Assembly (NCBI GenBank): GCA_005784505.1
Contig: VCAZ01000074.1
Span: forward strand, 2,495,001 to 2,559,000
Length of the DNA: 64,000 nucleotides
Direction of reading: 5' to 3'
DNA from: Bagarius yarrelli
Lineage: Eukaryota; Chordata; Actinopteri; Siluriformes; Sisoridae
Shown here: piece by piece, positions 20,716-32,689 of the stretch
Position numbering within the stretch: the first letter of the stretch is position 1
Layout: each line of letters begins with the position of its first letter
The notes under the pieces: model-generated
Database searches by the model: none
The model's input: the letters and a program-made list of their open reading frames with translations, nothing else
What the model was told of the DNA's origin: nothing
Made by a program: the position numbers and the translations under genes

Positions 20716-21172
20716 TAGGAAGATAAACCAAATACTCAAATATACTACCCTATTCTACAGTATACTGTACTAAATACTAAAATATACTATAAGGTTTATT
20801 ATAATGTTATTATAATGGAGAGAATTCCAAAAATTTAGATTGGCACTAAGTACATTATAATCCCTGTTATGACATACTGCAATGAAGCAGCTGTTCACGC
20901 ATCTTCATCACATCACGAGGTGAGAGTTAAATCATGGACTTTATTCTATATAACTGACAAAATCATATAGAATAAACCTATTATACAGTGCGAAAAACAC
21001 AACGTTAAATTAAACAGCGCCGACCCGATATAATAAAATGTATAATTAATAAAAAGTGCAAATAGAAACGTGCAAGTAAAAAAGCAAGATTAATGTGCAA
21101 ACTGCATTTAAAGTGTCCGTGCTTAACAATGTATTTTTGGGTTTACGTGCTGCTGTAAACATTGATTGTATT

Positions 21173-21175
<3 letters not shown>

Positions 21176-21211
<36 letters not shown>
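21176..21211 (+). repeat. (GT)n microsatellite
   Basis: A perfect dinucleotide run of about 17 copies. Confidence 0.95.
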
Positions 21212-21213
<2 letters not shown>

Positions 21214-21509
21214 TTAAGGTAGTTTAGTTCAGTCCAATAACAGGTGTGCTTTTTTACTCTAAAATACCAAAAGTTTACTTATTTTTACATTTTATTTTTA
21301 CATTTTTATAAACAAACATGTTTTTACTGTAAAAATATATACGGTCGTTTTAACGATTCTCATTGGTTTCGACAACATTTTTAAAAACATTCAATTTTAG
21401 GTCAACTTGCCTTAAAATCGTCTTTCCATCAATGAAGACAAACAAGTTACAACCTGATGGGATGTTTAAGCGGGAAAAAATGACAAATGTATAAACATTT
21501 TTTTTATTG

Positions 21510-21745
21510 TCTTTTTTGCACTGTCTTTGTATTGTTTATTGCACTGTCTGTTTCTGCACTGTTTCTGCACCAGGTTGCACACATGCACTTTATGTCTATC
21601 CTGTTTAGTGGCTCTTTGTTGTTTTGTGGAATTCTGTGTTTTGTGTAGCACCAGGGGGTCCTGGAGAAACGTTATTTTATCTCACTGTGTACTGCATTCT
21701 GCTATATATGGTTGAAATGACAATAAAATCATAAATAAATCATGA
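21510..21745 (-). repeat. Dispersed repeat C, uninterrupted inverted copy
   Basis: On this strand it reads GGTTGCACACATGCACTTTA, GTGTAGCACCAGGGGGTCCT and TCACTGTGTACTGCATTCTG, the reverse complement of the copy at 20.3 kb. It ends with TGACAATAAAATCATAAATA, like a retroposon tail. Confidence 0.8.
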
Positions 21746-21749
21746 GGAA

Positions 21750-23395
21750 AAAAAAGTGGACGTTGGCTGCATTTTACAGCACATGTATTAAAACTGGTGC
21801 ATGTACTAAAATGTGTAAATGTAAATACGGTTAATTGAGATTAGGAACAGTTACAGTCGTTCAGGTCATTTACAGCTGTTATTATGGGATGAGACTTAAT
21901 CCGGAATAGAATGTTCAAAAACAGGTATAGATGTGATGGTCAGGTGTTCCAATACTTACTGTCCATATTGTGTAGTTGTAGTGTAAAAGAGTACAAAAGC
22001 CTCATTTACACTGATATTGTTTGCATTCATATTTTAATGAGACTACAGAATTCTCCTATATGAAATCATATAAAAATCAGCAAAATATATATTATTTTTA
22101 ATTTTTTTTTTATACAAAAGTTCCAATAGGATTTGTAAAAAAAAAACTGTGCATGTGAACCCAAATGAACTTCACTTAAACAATATAAACATTATGTGGG
22201 GAAAAAATGAGCAATGTATAAATGTAATAAATGACCCACACGTGTAAAAAAATGCTTATGTGGAAATAATTTCAATCGTCTGCGAAAACAAATCACACAC
22301 AAAAAATAAAGAAAGATGCGTAAAAAAAACCCCCCAAATATTAGTGATTTATATCTTTGTTGTCGTGTGTCAGTAGGAATTTTATTTCCAATCATTAATT
22401 TAGGCATTAATTGTAATAATCCAGTGAGATTATCGCCAGGGACGGTGAACAGAAATCTGACCTCATCATTATCATCATCATCATTATCCGGTCTGCCTAG
22501 AATTACAAAGACAAAAAGAGACAAACTAAGACAAACTAAATTCAGAAGAACTATGGAATCGTCTCCAAGATGCTTCAAGAACCTACAAAGACATTTTAAA
22601 TACAAAATCTTAAAGAAAAAAATCTTACATTTCCCCCTTAACATTAGAACTTCAGATCATCAGCCTGAGATGTTGACGTTCTGGCGATTTCGAGTGCTCA
22701 GTCAGTTCTAGCGTTTTCTCTGTCCTGACTTTCCTGGTGTGTGTCAGCAGAGTCAGGATGCTTTGAGTGACAAGAAGAAGAAGAAGAAGGACGTTGGCAG
22801 GGGACTTAGTGATGACAAACATTGGCCAGGGAGTAAATACGGACAGGGGGAGAAAAGCTAAGTGCTGTGCTGTGCTCCAGCAGTGGGTAATGATGCTGTG
22901 AGAAATGTACATGTTGCTTAGTCAGCTTATACACTGCCAGAAACCATCAATCATGAAGCGCTTGTTCTGTTCTGTCCTTTTCTTTACATCACTTCTGGTC
23001 AAATCCCTCAGGTGGGGAAAAGAGGCAGAACTACGTAGCACCTTGTTGCAATGTCGCGTGGTTTTCGGTAGGAAAAACCCTTGGATGATGTCAGTAGAAA
23101 TAATGCATGTGTTTGATTATTAGTTTTATTTGTTATGTCTGCATTAGAGAATCAAAGGCAATAACAGTTGCTGTAAAAATATATCCGGAATTATCGTAAA
23201 TACGAGTTTCCCACTAGGAGGTTGCACACAAACCACTCCTCAATATAAAATCACAGCTGGGAAACTAGGATCATTTTTTATAAAAGTGACTTAGGGGAAA
23301 CTTTTTAACCAAGAATAACAAATTAGTATTTTTTTAACTATTTGGTGGACACCTCAGCATCTGTCACTCAAACACTAATTATAACTCAATTAGTC
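21750..23395 (+). other. Intergenic stretch, little recognised
   Basis: Apart from a transposon end at about 21,930-21,975 (TGATGGTCAGGTGTTCCAAT) and short ATC and AAG runs near 22,465 and 22,773, I see no gene or repeat family. ORFs of up to 150 codons at 22.2-22.7 kb overlap on both strands and match nothing I recognise. Confidence 0.5.
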
Positions 23396-23404
23396 ATTTC
23401 TTCT

Positions 23405-23775
23405 TTATGCAACATAATTCCACCACTTCTTCTCCTTTCGGCTGTTCCCTTTTAGGGGTCTCCACAGTGAATCATCTGTCTCCACCTACCCCTTATTCTC
23501 TACATCCTCTTCACTCACACACACTAACTTCATGTCCTCGTTTATCGCCATCCATATACCTCCTCTTTGCTCTTCCTCTTTTACCTTCTGCCTGGTAGCT
23601 TCATATCTAACATCCTCCTACCGATATATTCACTATCCCTCCTCTGGTACATGTCCAAACCACCTCAATCTGGCTTCCCTGACTTTCTCCTCAAAACCTC
23701 TAACATGAGCCGTCGCCCCTAATGAACTTGTTCCTAATCCTGTCCAACCTCAACACTCCCAAAGAAAATCTCAAC
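23405..23775 (-). mobile_element. LINE 3' end, family L, reverse strand
   Basis: On the minus strand it matches the 13.2-kb copy: RLRWFGHV-like start, PGR..RGRPK-like middle and the end derived from CCTAAAAGGGAACAGCCG. Frames are broken. It is followed on the plus strand by an (AT)n run at 23,808-23,855. Confidence 0.75.
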
Positions 23776-23869
23776 ATCTTCAGCTCTGCTACATAATTCC
23801 ATGAATATATATATATATAGATATACTATATATATATATATATATATATATATTCATTTGTTTAACAAT

Positions 23870-25440
23870 ATTACAGCAGTGACCCAGTATATAGTATGAG
23901 CACACGTGGCTCAACAAACCCAGGAAAAGGTCAGAGTTTCACATTGAGACTTATTTAATTATAAGGTGAAATATTATAGCTTCAGGTAAAATATTATAGT
24001 TTCGGCCAAATCCATTATCTTAATTGTGTGAAGTGGACAGGAGATTAATCAATAAAGTGCAATTCTAAATAGAAACTGAGGGTTTAGCAGCTCAAAAATG
24101 TCACCGTGGTAGTAAAAAAAACCTTAATAATAATGACAAAGTAAAAAATGAATATTAACACTTTCCTTTCTGTGTTGAAAATTTTATTTTCATAAAAGAT
24201 TATTTCAATCAATTTCTATAAATGTGGACACATTAACTAAACTGCACATACATGTTGTATACAATTGTTCGGTACAGCCGGTAATGTATTACAGATATTA
24301 TTTTATTATTTCATGTTTAGTTATTTAATAAATACATTTACACAAATAATAAAAGAAGGATAAAGACACTGGAGCATCAACAAAAAAAACTTGTGTATTG
24401 TCATTGTCCATGAGACACTAAGCAGTATTTATTTCTTTTTCCTCAGATTCTTAGCGTCTATCCAAACACTCCATCTTTGCCTTTCATTTATCCGTTTATC
24501 CCAACAGCAGGAATAACATGAATACAAAATGTCGCTCTAATTCAGCGAGATTTCTATCGGCATTTTTTAAACCCCACTCAGATCCTGTTTTTTAGTCCAG
24601 CAACCATTTAAAACCAATTTATTCCCAATTTCCATCTCATACCTTACGATTCCAAGTACAATACACTACCCCATGATGTCCCAAGCGTTTCATAATTCGA
24701 AACGGCCTGTCCTTTGTTACTGTACTTTCTTTCAAACTTACAGTATAATTGACAGTTTATGGATCTGTGCTTAGTATAAAGGCTACACAAAGTGATGGAG
24801 GTTTTTTTGGAAGGGGGCAGTTGGGGATTATTTAGCTATCAGTCCAGAAAACAATAGCTCTTTTGCAACAGATTGGTGAAACATCTGCACAGCTCCAACG
24901 AATCCTTTATCCTCTCTGCCTCACTGTATTAACCGGGACGCTCTTGATGGCTGATCTTGCTTCACAAACACAAGAAAGGCTTCTCAAAGCTACTTACATA
25001 ACTTATACACTATTCTTTCGAGGATATTAAGATGAAAATTGTCCATTGGCTTTGAAAACCTATAATTTTTCTCCTGATTCTCAGTGGTGGCTGGTCAACA
25101 GAGGGGTGCTGGGGCGCCACCACCCCGGAGAAGAAAATCTACCTCCCATGTTAACAATAAGTTGCATAATTAACGCAAATATAGTTTAGTTACTATTAGT
25201 ATTCCACCGTTAGTAATATTATCATTCATTAAAAAGAAATCCAAATTTTAATAAATGAGATTTGATGAAAAGAATGTGATTGGAGGATGTGCCCTAATTG
25301 GCTTGTTTTAAATTCTCCTGCCACTTTTGTTGTAAGCGAATAAATAAAGTTAGATTCTAATTGTTTTTATATTTTTGGCCTTGGTTAGCTGGATGCCATG
25401 TAAGTCAGGATTCAACTGCTTTTCTTTCTAAATCTAATTA
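23870..25440 (+). other. Intergenic stretch with no gene seen
   Basis: The sequence is AT-rich and unique-looking. A GGTGCTGGGGCGCCACCACC stretch near 25,106 may be the edge of a hAT element, but no second end is visible. Confidence 0.45.
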
Positions 25441-25489
25441 ATATAAATGGCTGAATCATTGAAATGATCATCTTCATTACTTAATTTAC

Positions 25490-27470
25490 ACATATTGCAT
25501 AAGTTTTATATCTAACTAGAAATATTTACCAAATTCTCTATCCATCTCCAGATATTGTATACGTTTTATATCTAGCTAAAAATATTCACTAAATTCTCTA
25601 TCTCCAGATATTGTATATGTTTTATATCTAAATACAAATATTTACCAAATTCTCTATCCAACTCCAGATATTGTATATGTTTTTTATCTAGCTAAAAATA
25701 TTTACTAAATTCTATATCCAACTCCAGATATTGTATATGTTTTTTATCTAGCTAAAAATATTTACTAAATTCTATATCCATCTCCAGATATTGTATGTTT
25801 TATATCTAGCTAAAAATATTTACTAAATTCTATATCCAACTCCAGATATTGTATATGTTTTAATATCTAGCTAAAAATATTTACTAAATTCTATATCCAA
25901 CTCCAGATATTGTATATGTTTTTTATCTAGCTAAAAATATTTACTAAATTCTATATCCAACTCCAGATATTGTATATGTTTTTTATCTAGCTAAAAATAT
26001 TTACTAAATTCTATATCCATCTTCAGATATTTGTATATGTTTTTTTATCTAGCTAAAAATATTTACTAAATTCTATATCCAACTCCAGATATTGTATATT
26101 ACTAAAATATTTAAATCTATATCCAAACTCCAGTTTTTTGTTTTTTTATCTAGATATTACTAAAAATATTTACTAAATTCTATATCCAACTCCAATATTG
26201 TATATGTTTTTTTATCTAGCTAAAAATTTTAATTTAAAAAAATTTATCATCTTCAAGAGGGTATATGTTTTTTTATCTAGCTAAAAATATTTACTAAATT
26301 CTATATCCAACTTCCAAGATATTTATATGTTTTTTATCTAGCTAAAAATATTTACTAAATTCTATAAATTTAACTATATCATATCACAACCTCCAGATAT
26401 TGTATGTTTTTTTATCTAGCTAAAAAATATTACTAAATTCTATATCCAACTCTCAGTATATTGTATCTTTGTTCTAAAATATCTTATAAATTCTATCATC
26501 TCAGATATTGTATATGTTTTTTATCTAGCTAAAAATATTTACTAAATTCTATATCCAACTCCAGATATTGTATATGTTTTTTTATCTAGCTAAAAATATT
26601 TAAAATTCTAAATTCTATATCCAAAAATTATTTAACTCCAGATATTGTATATGTTTTTTATCTAGCTAAAAATATTTACTAAATTCTATATCCAAACAAT
26701 CTCCAGATATTGTATATGTTTTTTATCTAGCTAAAAATATTTACTAAATTCTATATCCATCTTCCAGATATTGTATATGTTTTATATCTAGCTAAAAATA
26801 TTTACTAAATTCTCTATCTCCAGATATTGTATATGTCTAGTTTTTTTATATAAATTTTATATATCTAGATATTGTATGGTTTTTTATCTAGCTAAAAATA
26901 TGTACTAAATTCTATCTATATCCACTCCAGATATTGTATATGTTTTTTAAGTCTAGTTTTAAAATTTTTTCACTAAATTCTATATCCAACTCCAGATATA
27001 TTGTATATGTTTTTTATCTAGCTAAAAATATGTTACTAAATTCTATATCCAACTCCAGATATTGTATACGTTTTTATGTCTAGTTAAAAATATTCACTAA
27101 ATTCTCTATCTCCAGATATTGTATGTGTTTTATATCTAAATACAAATATTTACCAAATTATATATCCAACTCCAGATATTGTATATGTTTTTTATCTAGC
27201 TAAAAATATTTACTAAATTCTATATCCATCTCCAGATATTGTATATGTTTTTTATCTAGCTAAAAATATTTACTAAATTCTATATCCATCTTCAGATATT
27301 GTATACGTTTTATGTCTAGTTTAAAAATTTTCACTAAATTCTATATCCAACTCCAAATATTGTATACGTTTTATATCTAGCTAGAAATATTTCCAAAACT
27401 TTATATCCAACTCCAGATACTATATATGTTTTATATCTAGCTAGCTAGTTTAATAAATTTTCATTTCTAT
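25490..27470 (+). repeat. 60-bp AT-rich tandem array, about 32 units
   Basis: The unit contains TCCAGATATTGTATATG, TTTTTTATCTAGCTAAAAAT and ATTTACTAAATTCTATATCC. Outer units are most diverged. The middle (26,100-26,500) has short insertions and deletions, possibly assembly noise. No open frame or spacer structure is present. Confidence 0.95.
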
Positions 27471-27539
27471 TATCTATATTGATTTTTATATCTATTAAAA
27501 TCCTATATTATATATTTAGCTACAAAATTTACTAACATA

Positions 27540-28730
27540 GGTATTTGTTAGAAGATCAGATGCTAATGTCAAATAAGGTTGTCTGGGGTGCAGGACACTA
27601 GATTTCTTCCTCTCCAACCAAAACACAACATTTCTTGAAGTTTAGGGGTTTTCTGCAAAGGAACATTGTCGTTCCAGTGTAAGAATATTTTAATGCTACA
27701 ACATACAAAGACATTCTAGTCCAGTGGTGTCAAACTTAGTTCCTAGATGGCCAAAGCCCTGCTGATTTTAGGTTTAACCTCAAAAATAAGGAAATGTTTC
27801 ATAGACTTTTGGTGGTTACTGGAAAGTTTTAACAAACATCTTTTATCTGTGATTTAAATTTAAAAACTAGTTGTTATTTTTTTTTGTTTTTTTTACTTTT
27901 AAGGTAGACATTTTGGGAAAAATATTAAAGGTCACATTCTCTATTTTTGAACATTACCAGAATATATTGTTATGTTCAGGTCTACTAAAGTTCACAGCAT
28001 AATTGGGATCCGGAACCCAAATAAACAGACACATACTACTATATACAGACATCAATTTCCGTAATTGTCTTAATAACGTCCTGCCTATTGTTACCCGCCC
28101 GTCTTAGAGCTGATGAGGCCAAAGTTAACTCACATTTCTGTTGTTTAATGACTATTAATAAATAGCAGAGTTGTGTATTTCTGTTGACCAGCAGTCCAAG
28201 TGGAATCTGATGTTTTGGACAGATGGCATTTACGGTTTGGGCCATGCTGGGCTCAGCGGGACCTGAAGCTTAAGAGGTTCGAGCTGTCAAAAAGACTCTG
28301 TGCATAGATTGAATAATAATGTGCACACAGCAGTCACGCTTCTTTTTATTAACCCTATTTTCCTTTAACAGATGCAAAATTGTTAACAATCTTTTGCATA
28401 TGTCATCCAGTGGTTTTATAAATACGGTAATAAATACAGTATGTGTTGATACAGGAAAAAGTAATAATTAAAACAATTAATTGTTTTATGAAAAGAAAAA
28501 ATAGAAAAAAAGGAAAGAAAAGAACTAAATAAATAAATTTTACAATTAATATTTGTCTGTCCTTGATTAACTAAACAAACAAATAAATAAAATAAATAAA
28601 TAAACAAAACAAATAGCCATTTACCGAGCTAACTAACATACAAAATAAATAAATAAGTACATTAAAGTATAGAAAAATACCTAAAAATAACAAGTATTTC
28701 ACAATAAGGGGAGTTTGTGGCTGATGTTGG
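27540..28730 (+). other. Intergenic stretch with transposon scraps
   Basis: At 27,650-27,720 GCTACAACATACAAAGACAT belongs to the Tc1-like family seen at 3.5 kb. At 27,722 CAGTGGTGTCAAACT resembles a hAT terminal repeat. The rest is AT-rich with many AAATAAAT runs and no gene that I recognise. Confidence 0.5.
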
Positions 28731-28779
28731 TGCATATACTTAAACCATAACCGAGGATAATTTAGTCCCGGGAGAAACA

Positions 28780-29108
28780 AACACACAACAAAAACCAACA
28801 AGAAAACACACCAAACAAAAACCGGAACAAACACACATCAAAAACCAGGAGAAACAAACACACATCAAAAACCAGGAGAAACAAACACACAACAAAAACC
28901 AAGAAAAACAAACACACAACAAAAACCAAGAAAAACAAACACACAACAAAAACCAAGAAAAACAAACACACAACAAAAACCAGGAGAAACAAACACACAT
29001 CAAAAACCAGGAGAAACAAACACACAACAAAAACCAAGAAAAACAAACACACAACAAAAACCAAGAAAAACAAACACACAACAAAACCATAAAAACAAAC
29101 AGGCCAGA
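28780..29108 (+). repeat. 27-bp minisatellite, about 12 units
   Basis: The unit is built on AACAAACACACAACAAAAAC plus CAAGAAA or CAGGAGA. Because 27 is a multiple of three, the minus strand keeps an open Val/Cys/Leu/Phe-rich frame with a nine-residue period. It has no start context or homology and I do not call it a gene. Confidence 0.92.
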
Positions 29109-29400
29109 AAACCAATTAAACAACAACTAAATTCAAAACCTGATACTAATAAAGAACATTAGAGAACAACCAATCACATGAAACACAAAAGAAGGCCTGA
29201 AGTCACATGGTTGCCCCCTGGTGGCCTGATAGGGTACTGTCCCACACACTGCTGAGAGTAGCTAATTAGCAATCTAAATAAACAGATGAATATAAATAGG
29301 GACATGTAAATAACCTGGTCATTTATTAACAAATAATTTCGGCAACATTAGGATATCATCATGATATTAAGTGTGCAAGTACCGCTGTTTAATTTCCAGA

Positions 29401-29529
<129 letters not shown>

Positions 29530-29735
29530 GTAGAAAATAAGCAATAACTAATGATTTGTGGACTCCACTGTATGCTATTAATTAACGTAATTCTTAGCCA
29601 CAGGATGGAGCCATAGTTAACTTCAGGCTACGCTAGACAATTCTTATTATGTAGTTTTTAGAAAATATATGTGAGTTTTTCATTTCTCTTTCTTTCCTCT
29701 GGATCTTTTCTGCTTTGTTCTTGAATCTACTGCAG

Positions 29736-29798
29736 AGACAACACAAAGTCCGCGAGATCTTCATCTTGAGGACTTTCTACAGCTACAATATCTCAATG
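29736..29798 (+). other. Unassigned exon-like segment
   Basis: A strong pyrimidine tract ending in ctgcag precedes 63 bases that read RQHKVREIFILRTFYSYNIS in phase 0, followed by ATG|GTAAAC. About 15 of 21 third positions are G or C, unlike the AT-rich surroundings. I do not recognise the peptide and no partner exon is proven, so this is a candidate only. Confidence 0.3.
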
Positions 29799-29875
29799 GT
29801 AAACTGAAGACTTTACTCACGTAGCACTGACATTAGTTAGTTAGTTAATTAGTTAATATTTTTATCCTGGGACAT

Positions 29876-30012
29876 TTAAATTTACAGAATTTGGCAGTTG
29901 CCCTTATCCAGAGCAACTTACATTTATCTTATTTATACAACTAAGCAATTGGGGTTAAGGGCCTTGCTCAGGGGCCCACAGTGGTGACTTGGTGGAGCTG
30001 GGAATCGAAAAA
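29876..30012 (-). repeat. Family-A SINE, reverse, 5'-truncated
   Basis: On the plus strand it starts TTTACAGAATTTGGCAG and runs to GGAGCTGGGAATCGAA, so it has tail, body and B box but no A box. Confidence 0.85.
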
Positions 30013-30064
30013 AAAATTCTCTAAATTCTCTTTAAATGAACTGTAACCAGCATCATATGGAAGT

Positions 30065-30245
30065 TGAAGCTCGGTGCTTCAAATGATGGGCTGGGGATCA
30101 GAAGATAGAGGGTTTAATTCCCAGCACTGTGGGGCCCCTGAGCAAGGCCCTTAACTTTTAACTGTTCAGTTAAATTAAAAAATTAGATTAACTTTAGTTG
30201 CTCTGAATACGCATGTTTGTCAAATACCAGGATTTTAAATGTAAA
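30065..30245 (+). repeat. Family-A SINE, old copy
   Basis: The head GAAGCTCGGTGCTTCAAATG, B-box-like GGGTTTAATTCCCAG and body GGGGCCCCTGAGCAAGGCCC are visible. The tail (CTCTGAATACGCATGTTTGT) is heavily mutated. It lies within 60 bases of an opposite-strand copy. Confidence 0.75.
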
Positions 30246-30264
30246 TATTAAATGATTAATGATT

Positions 30265-30610
30265 AGCGATTCCTCTTCTTCTCCTTTTGGCTGTTCCCTT
30301 TTAGGGGTCTCCACAGCGAATCATCTGTCTCCCCCTAACCCTATTCTCTACATCCTCTTCACTCACACACACTAACTTCATGTCCTCGTTTATCACATCC
30401 ATATACCTCCTCTTTGGTCTTCCTCTTTACCTTCTGCCTGGTAGCTTCATTTCTAACATCCTCCTACCAATATATTCACTATCCCTCCTCTGGACATGTC
30501 CAAACCACCTCAATCTGTCCTCCCTGACTTTCTTCCCAAAACATCTAACATGAGCCGTCACCCTAATGAACTCGTTCTTAATCCTGCCCAACCTTGTCAC
30601 TCCCAAAGAG
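30265..30610 (-). mobile_element. LINE 3' end, family L, reverse strand, joined to the 36-bp array
   Basis: On the minus strand it reads through a RIKNEFIR-like segment, then RLRWFGHV and the C-terminal tail, as at 13.2 kb. Upstream in the same strand the expected GLETV region is replaced by the tandem array that begins at about 30,611. Confidence 0.8.
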
Positions 30611-31350
30611 CTGTCTCACCACTGTCTCTAAACCATACATCATAGCTGGTCTCACTACTGTCTCTAAATCATACATCATAGCTGGTCTCACCACTGTCTC
30701 TAAACCATACATCATAGCTGGTCTCACTACTGTCTCTAAACCATACATCATAGCTGGTCTCACCACTGTCTCTAAACCATACATCATAGCATCATAGCTG
30801 GTCTCACCACTGTCTCTAACTGTCTCTACCATACATCATAGCTGGTCTCTCACCACTGTCTCTAACCATAGCATCATAGCTGGTCTCACCACTGTCTCTA
30901 AATCATACACATGTCATCATAGCTGGTCTCACCACTGTCTCTAAACCATACATCATAGCTGGTCTCACCACTGTCTCTAAACCATACATCATAGCTGGTC
31001 TCACTACTGTCTCTAAATCATACATCATAGCTGGTCTCACCACTGTCTCTAAACCATACATCATAGCTGGTCTCACCACTGTCTCTAAACCATACATCAT
31101 AGCTGGTCTCACCACTGTCTCTAAACCATACATCATAGCTGGTCTCACCACTGTCTCTAAAACCATACCATCAATATCTAGCTGGTCTCAACCACTGTCT
31201 CTAAACCATACATCATAGCTGGTCTCACCACTGTCTCTGAACCATACATCATAGCTGTCTCACCACTGTCTCTAAACCATACATCATAGCTGTCTCACCA
31301 CTGTCTCTAAATCATACATACTCATACCTGGTCTCACCACTGTCTCACCT
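30611..31350 (-). repeat. 36-bp minisatellite made from a LINE coding segment, about 20 units
   Basis: The plus-strand unit is TCTCACCACTGTCTCTAAAC plus CATACATCATAGCTGG. On the minus strand each unit is 12 codons reading RPAMMYGLETVV, a conserved motif of the family-L LINE ORF whose C-terminal part adjoins the array. Two blocks (30,578-30,832 and 30,903-31,166) stay fully open. Units near both ends are damaged. Confidence 0.93.
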
Positions 31351-31681
31351 TTTTCTTGATTCTAGCTGACTTAATGATAGTAGTACCATAAAAATAAACA
31401 GTACAGTGTTGCTTAGATCTGTTAATGTTTAATTTAATTTTAATTTACAGATATTCACCTCTAATATTTTTTCATATTCACCTCTATTATAATTTAATGA
31501 ATTAATAATTTCATATAATTTGTTTGTCTTGATTTTCTCGATTTTTTTTGCTTTTAAAAGGCACAACACTAATGTCCTTTAGACTAGCTTTGATTATATA
31601 ATTATTATATTGAATATTTTTTAGGCATGTGTAATTAAACAGACGTTCTGTCTGATGTGTATGAAGTCCATGTGTGTCCAG

Positions 31682-31757
31682 GAGTCTGTGCTATGCTAAC
31701 CTTGTGTTCCTGCTCTGGCTGAAAGAAGTGGACCCTGACGAGAGGAGTGGAGTCCTG
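31682..31757 (+). other. Unassigned exon-like segment
   Basis: After gtccag, one base completes a codon and the next 25 codons read SLCYANLVFLLWLKEVDPDE and five more residues before CTG|GTGTAT. GC-rich codons stand out from the AT-rich neighbours. The polypyrimidine tract is weak and I recognise no homologue. Confidence 0.25.
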
Positions 31758-31854
31758 GTGTATCTCATCCACCTCAACATTTGATGATTTGTATATTCTG
31801 GGTTGCTTTTCTTCTCACCGCGGTTGCATAGTGTGTGTTTTGTCACATTTACTC

Positions 31855-32070
31855 TACAGACCAGTGAAATTTTTCCCTCGCATGTCCCATCTTAGAAATT
31901 TTGGGTCTGAGCGCAGGGTCAGCTATAATACAGCACCCCGAAGCAGGAAGGGTTAGGGGTCTTATAAAGGCACCCAACAGTGGCAGACTGGCGGTGGTAG
32001 GGCTTAAACCCTCCTGGTCTTCCAATCAACAACTCAGCACCTTAACAATTTGAGACACCACTGTCCCTGT
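31855..32070 (-). repeat. Family-B SINE, reverse
   Basis: The plus strand reads AGCGCAGGGTCAGCTATAAT, then ACAGCACCCCGAAGCAGG and ends near TTGAGACACCACTGTCCC, the inverse of the family-B head. Confidence 0.8.
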
Positions 32071-32494
32071 CCTAGACGGCTACAATTTTTATATAAATCG
32101 TCCTGACTAGCTTGACCAACTGGTGTCAGGGTTGTTAATGTTGCCACATGTGTCATATTTTACAATATTGTACAAACAAATTAACTTTTTTTCAGTTAAA
32201 TACCTCACCTCTGATAAGTACATTTCTTACAAAGTTAGTTTCAGAGAGGTTTGCCTGGACATCCTGACTACCAGGGTCTCGAAGTCTAGCATTTGCGCCA
32301 AGGACTGACTGCATAATCTCTGCAGGCAACTGTGATCGTGATGTTGGATCTCACATTCACCTGGAGAGATTGTACAGACACTCTGTATTGTCTGCAGCAG
32401 ATGTTCGTTCAAGGAGACATCACAGGACTACTGAACATGCTAGGCTTTATTAGTTAGATATAGCGTGCATTAATGCACAGTGCAATACTTTTCT

Positions 32495-32670
32495 TCAGTT
32501 AGAAAGTTGGGGTCAGAGCAAAGCCAGCCATAATGCAGCACCCCTGGAGCAGAGAAGGTTAAAGGCCTTGCCTAAGAGCCCAACTCGTGGCAGTTTAACA
32601 GCAAACATGGGGCTGTTCATCCTATCAACAACTCAAAACCTTAACCGCTTAAGCTAACACACTGCCTCCA
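32495..32670 (-). repeat. Family-B SINE, reverse
   Basis: The plus strand reads AGCCAGCCATAATGCAGCAC, CCCTGGAGCAGAGAAGG and ends near TAAGCTAACACACTGCC. It is older than the copy at 43.5 kb. Confidence 0.75.
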
Positions 32671-32689
32671 GAATGAATTACCTGCCAGA

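Noticed and set aside
22192..22711. 150- and 131-codon ORFs on opposite strands
   Set aside because: They overlap antisense to each other, have biased low-complexity parts and match no family I recognise.
28039..28245. 68-codon minus-strand ORF starting MAQTVNAICPK
   Set aside because: No homology is recognised, there is no promoter context, and the length is expected by chance in this much sequence.
30611..31350. CRISPR-like regular array
   Set aside because: Units are contiguous without spacers, the DNA is vertebrate, and the unit is explained by a LINE coding motif.
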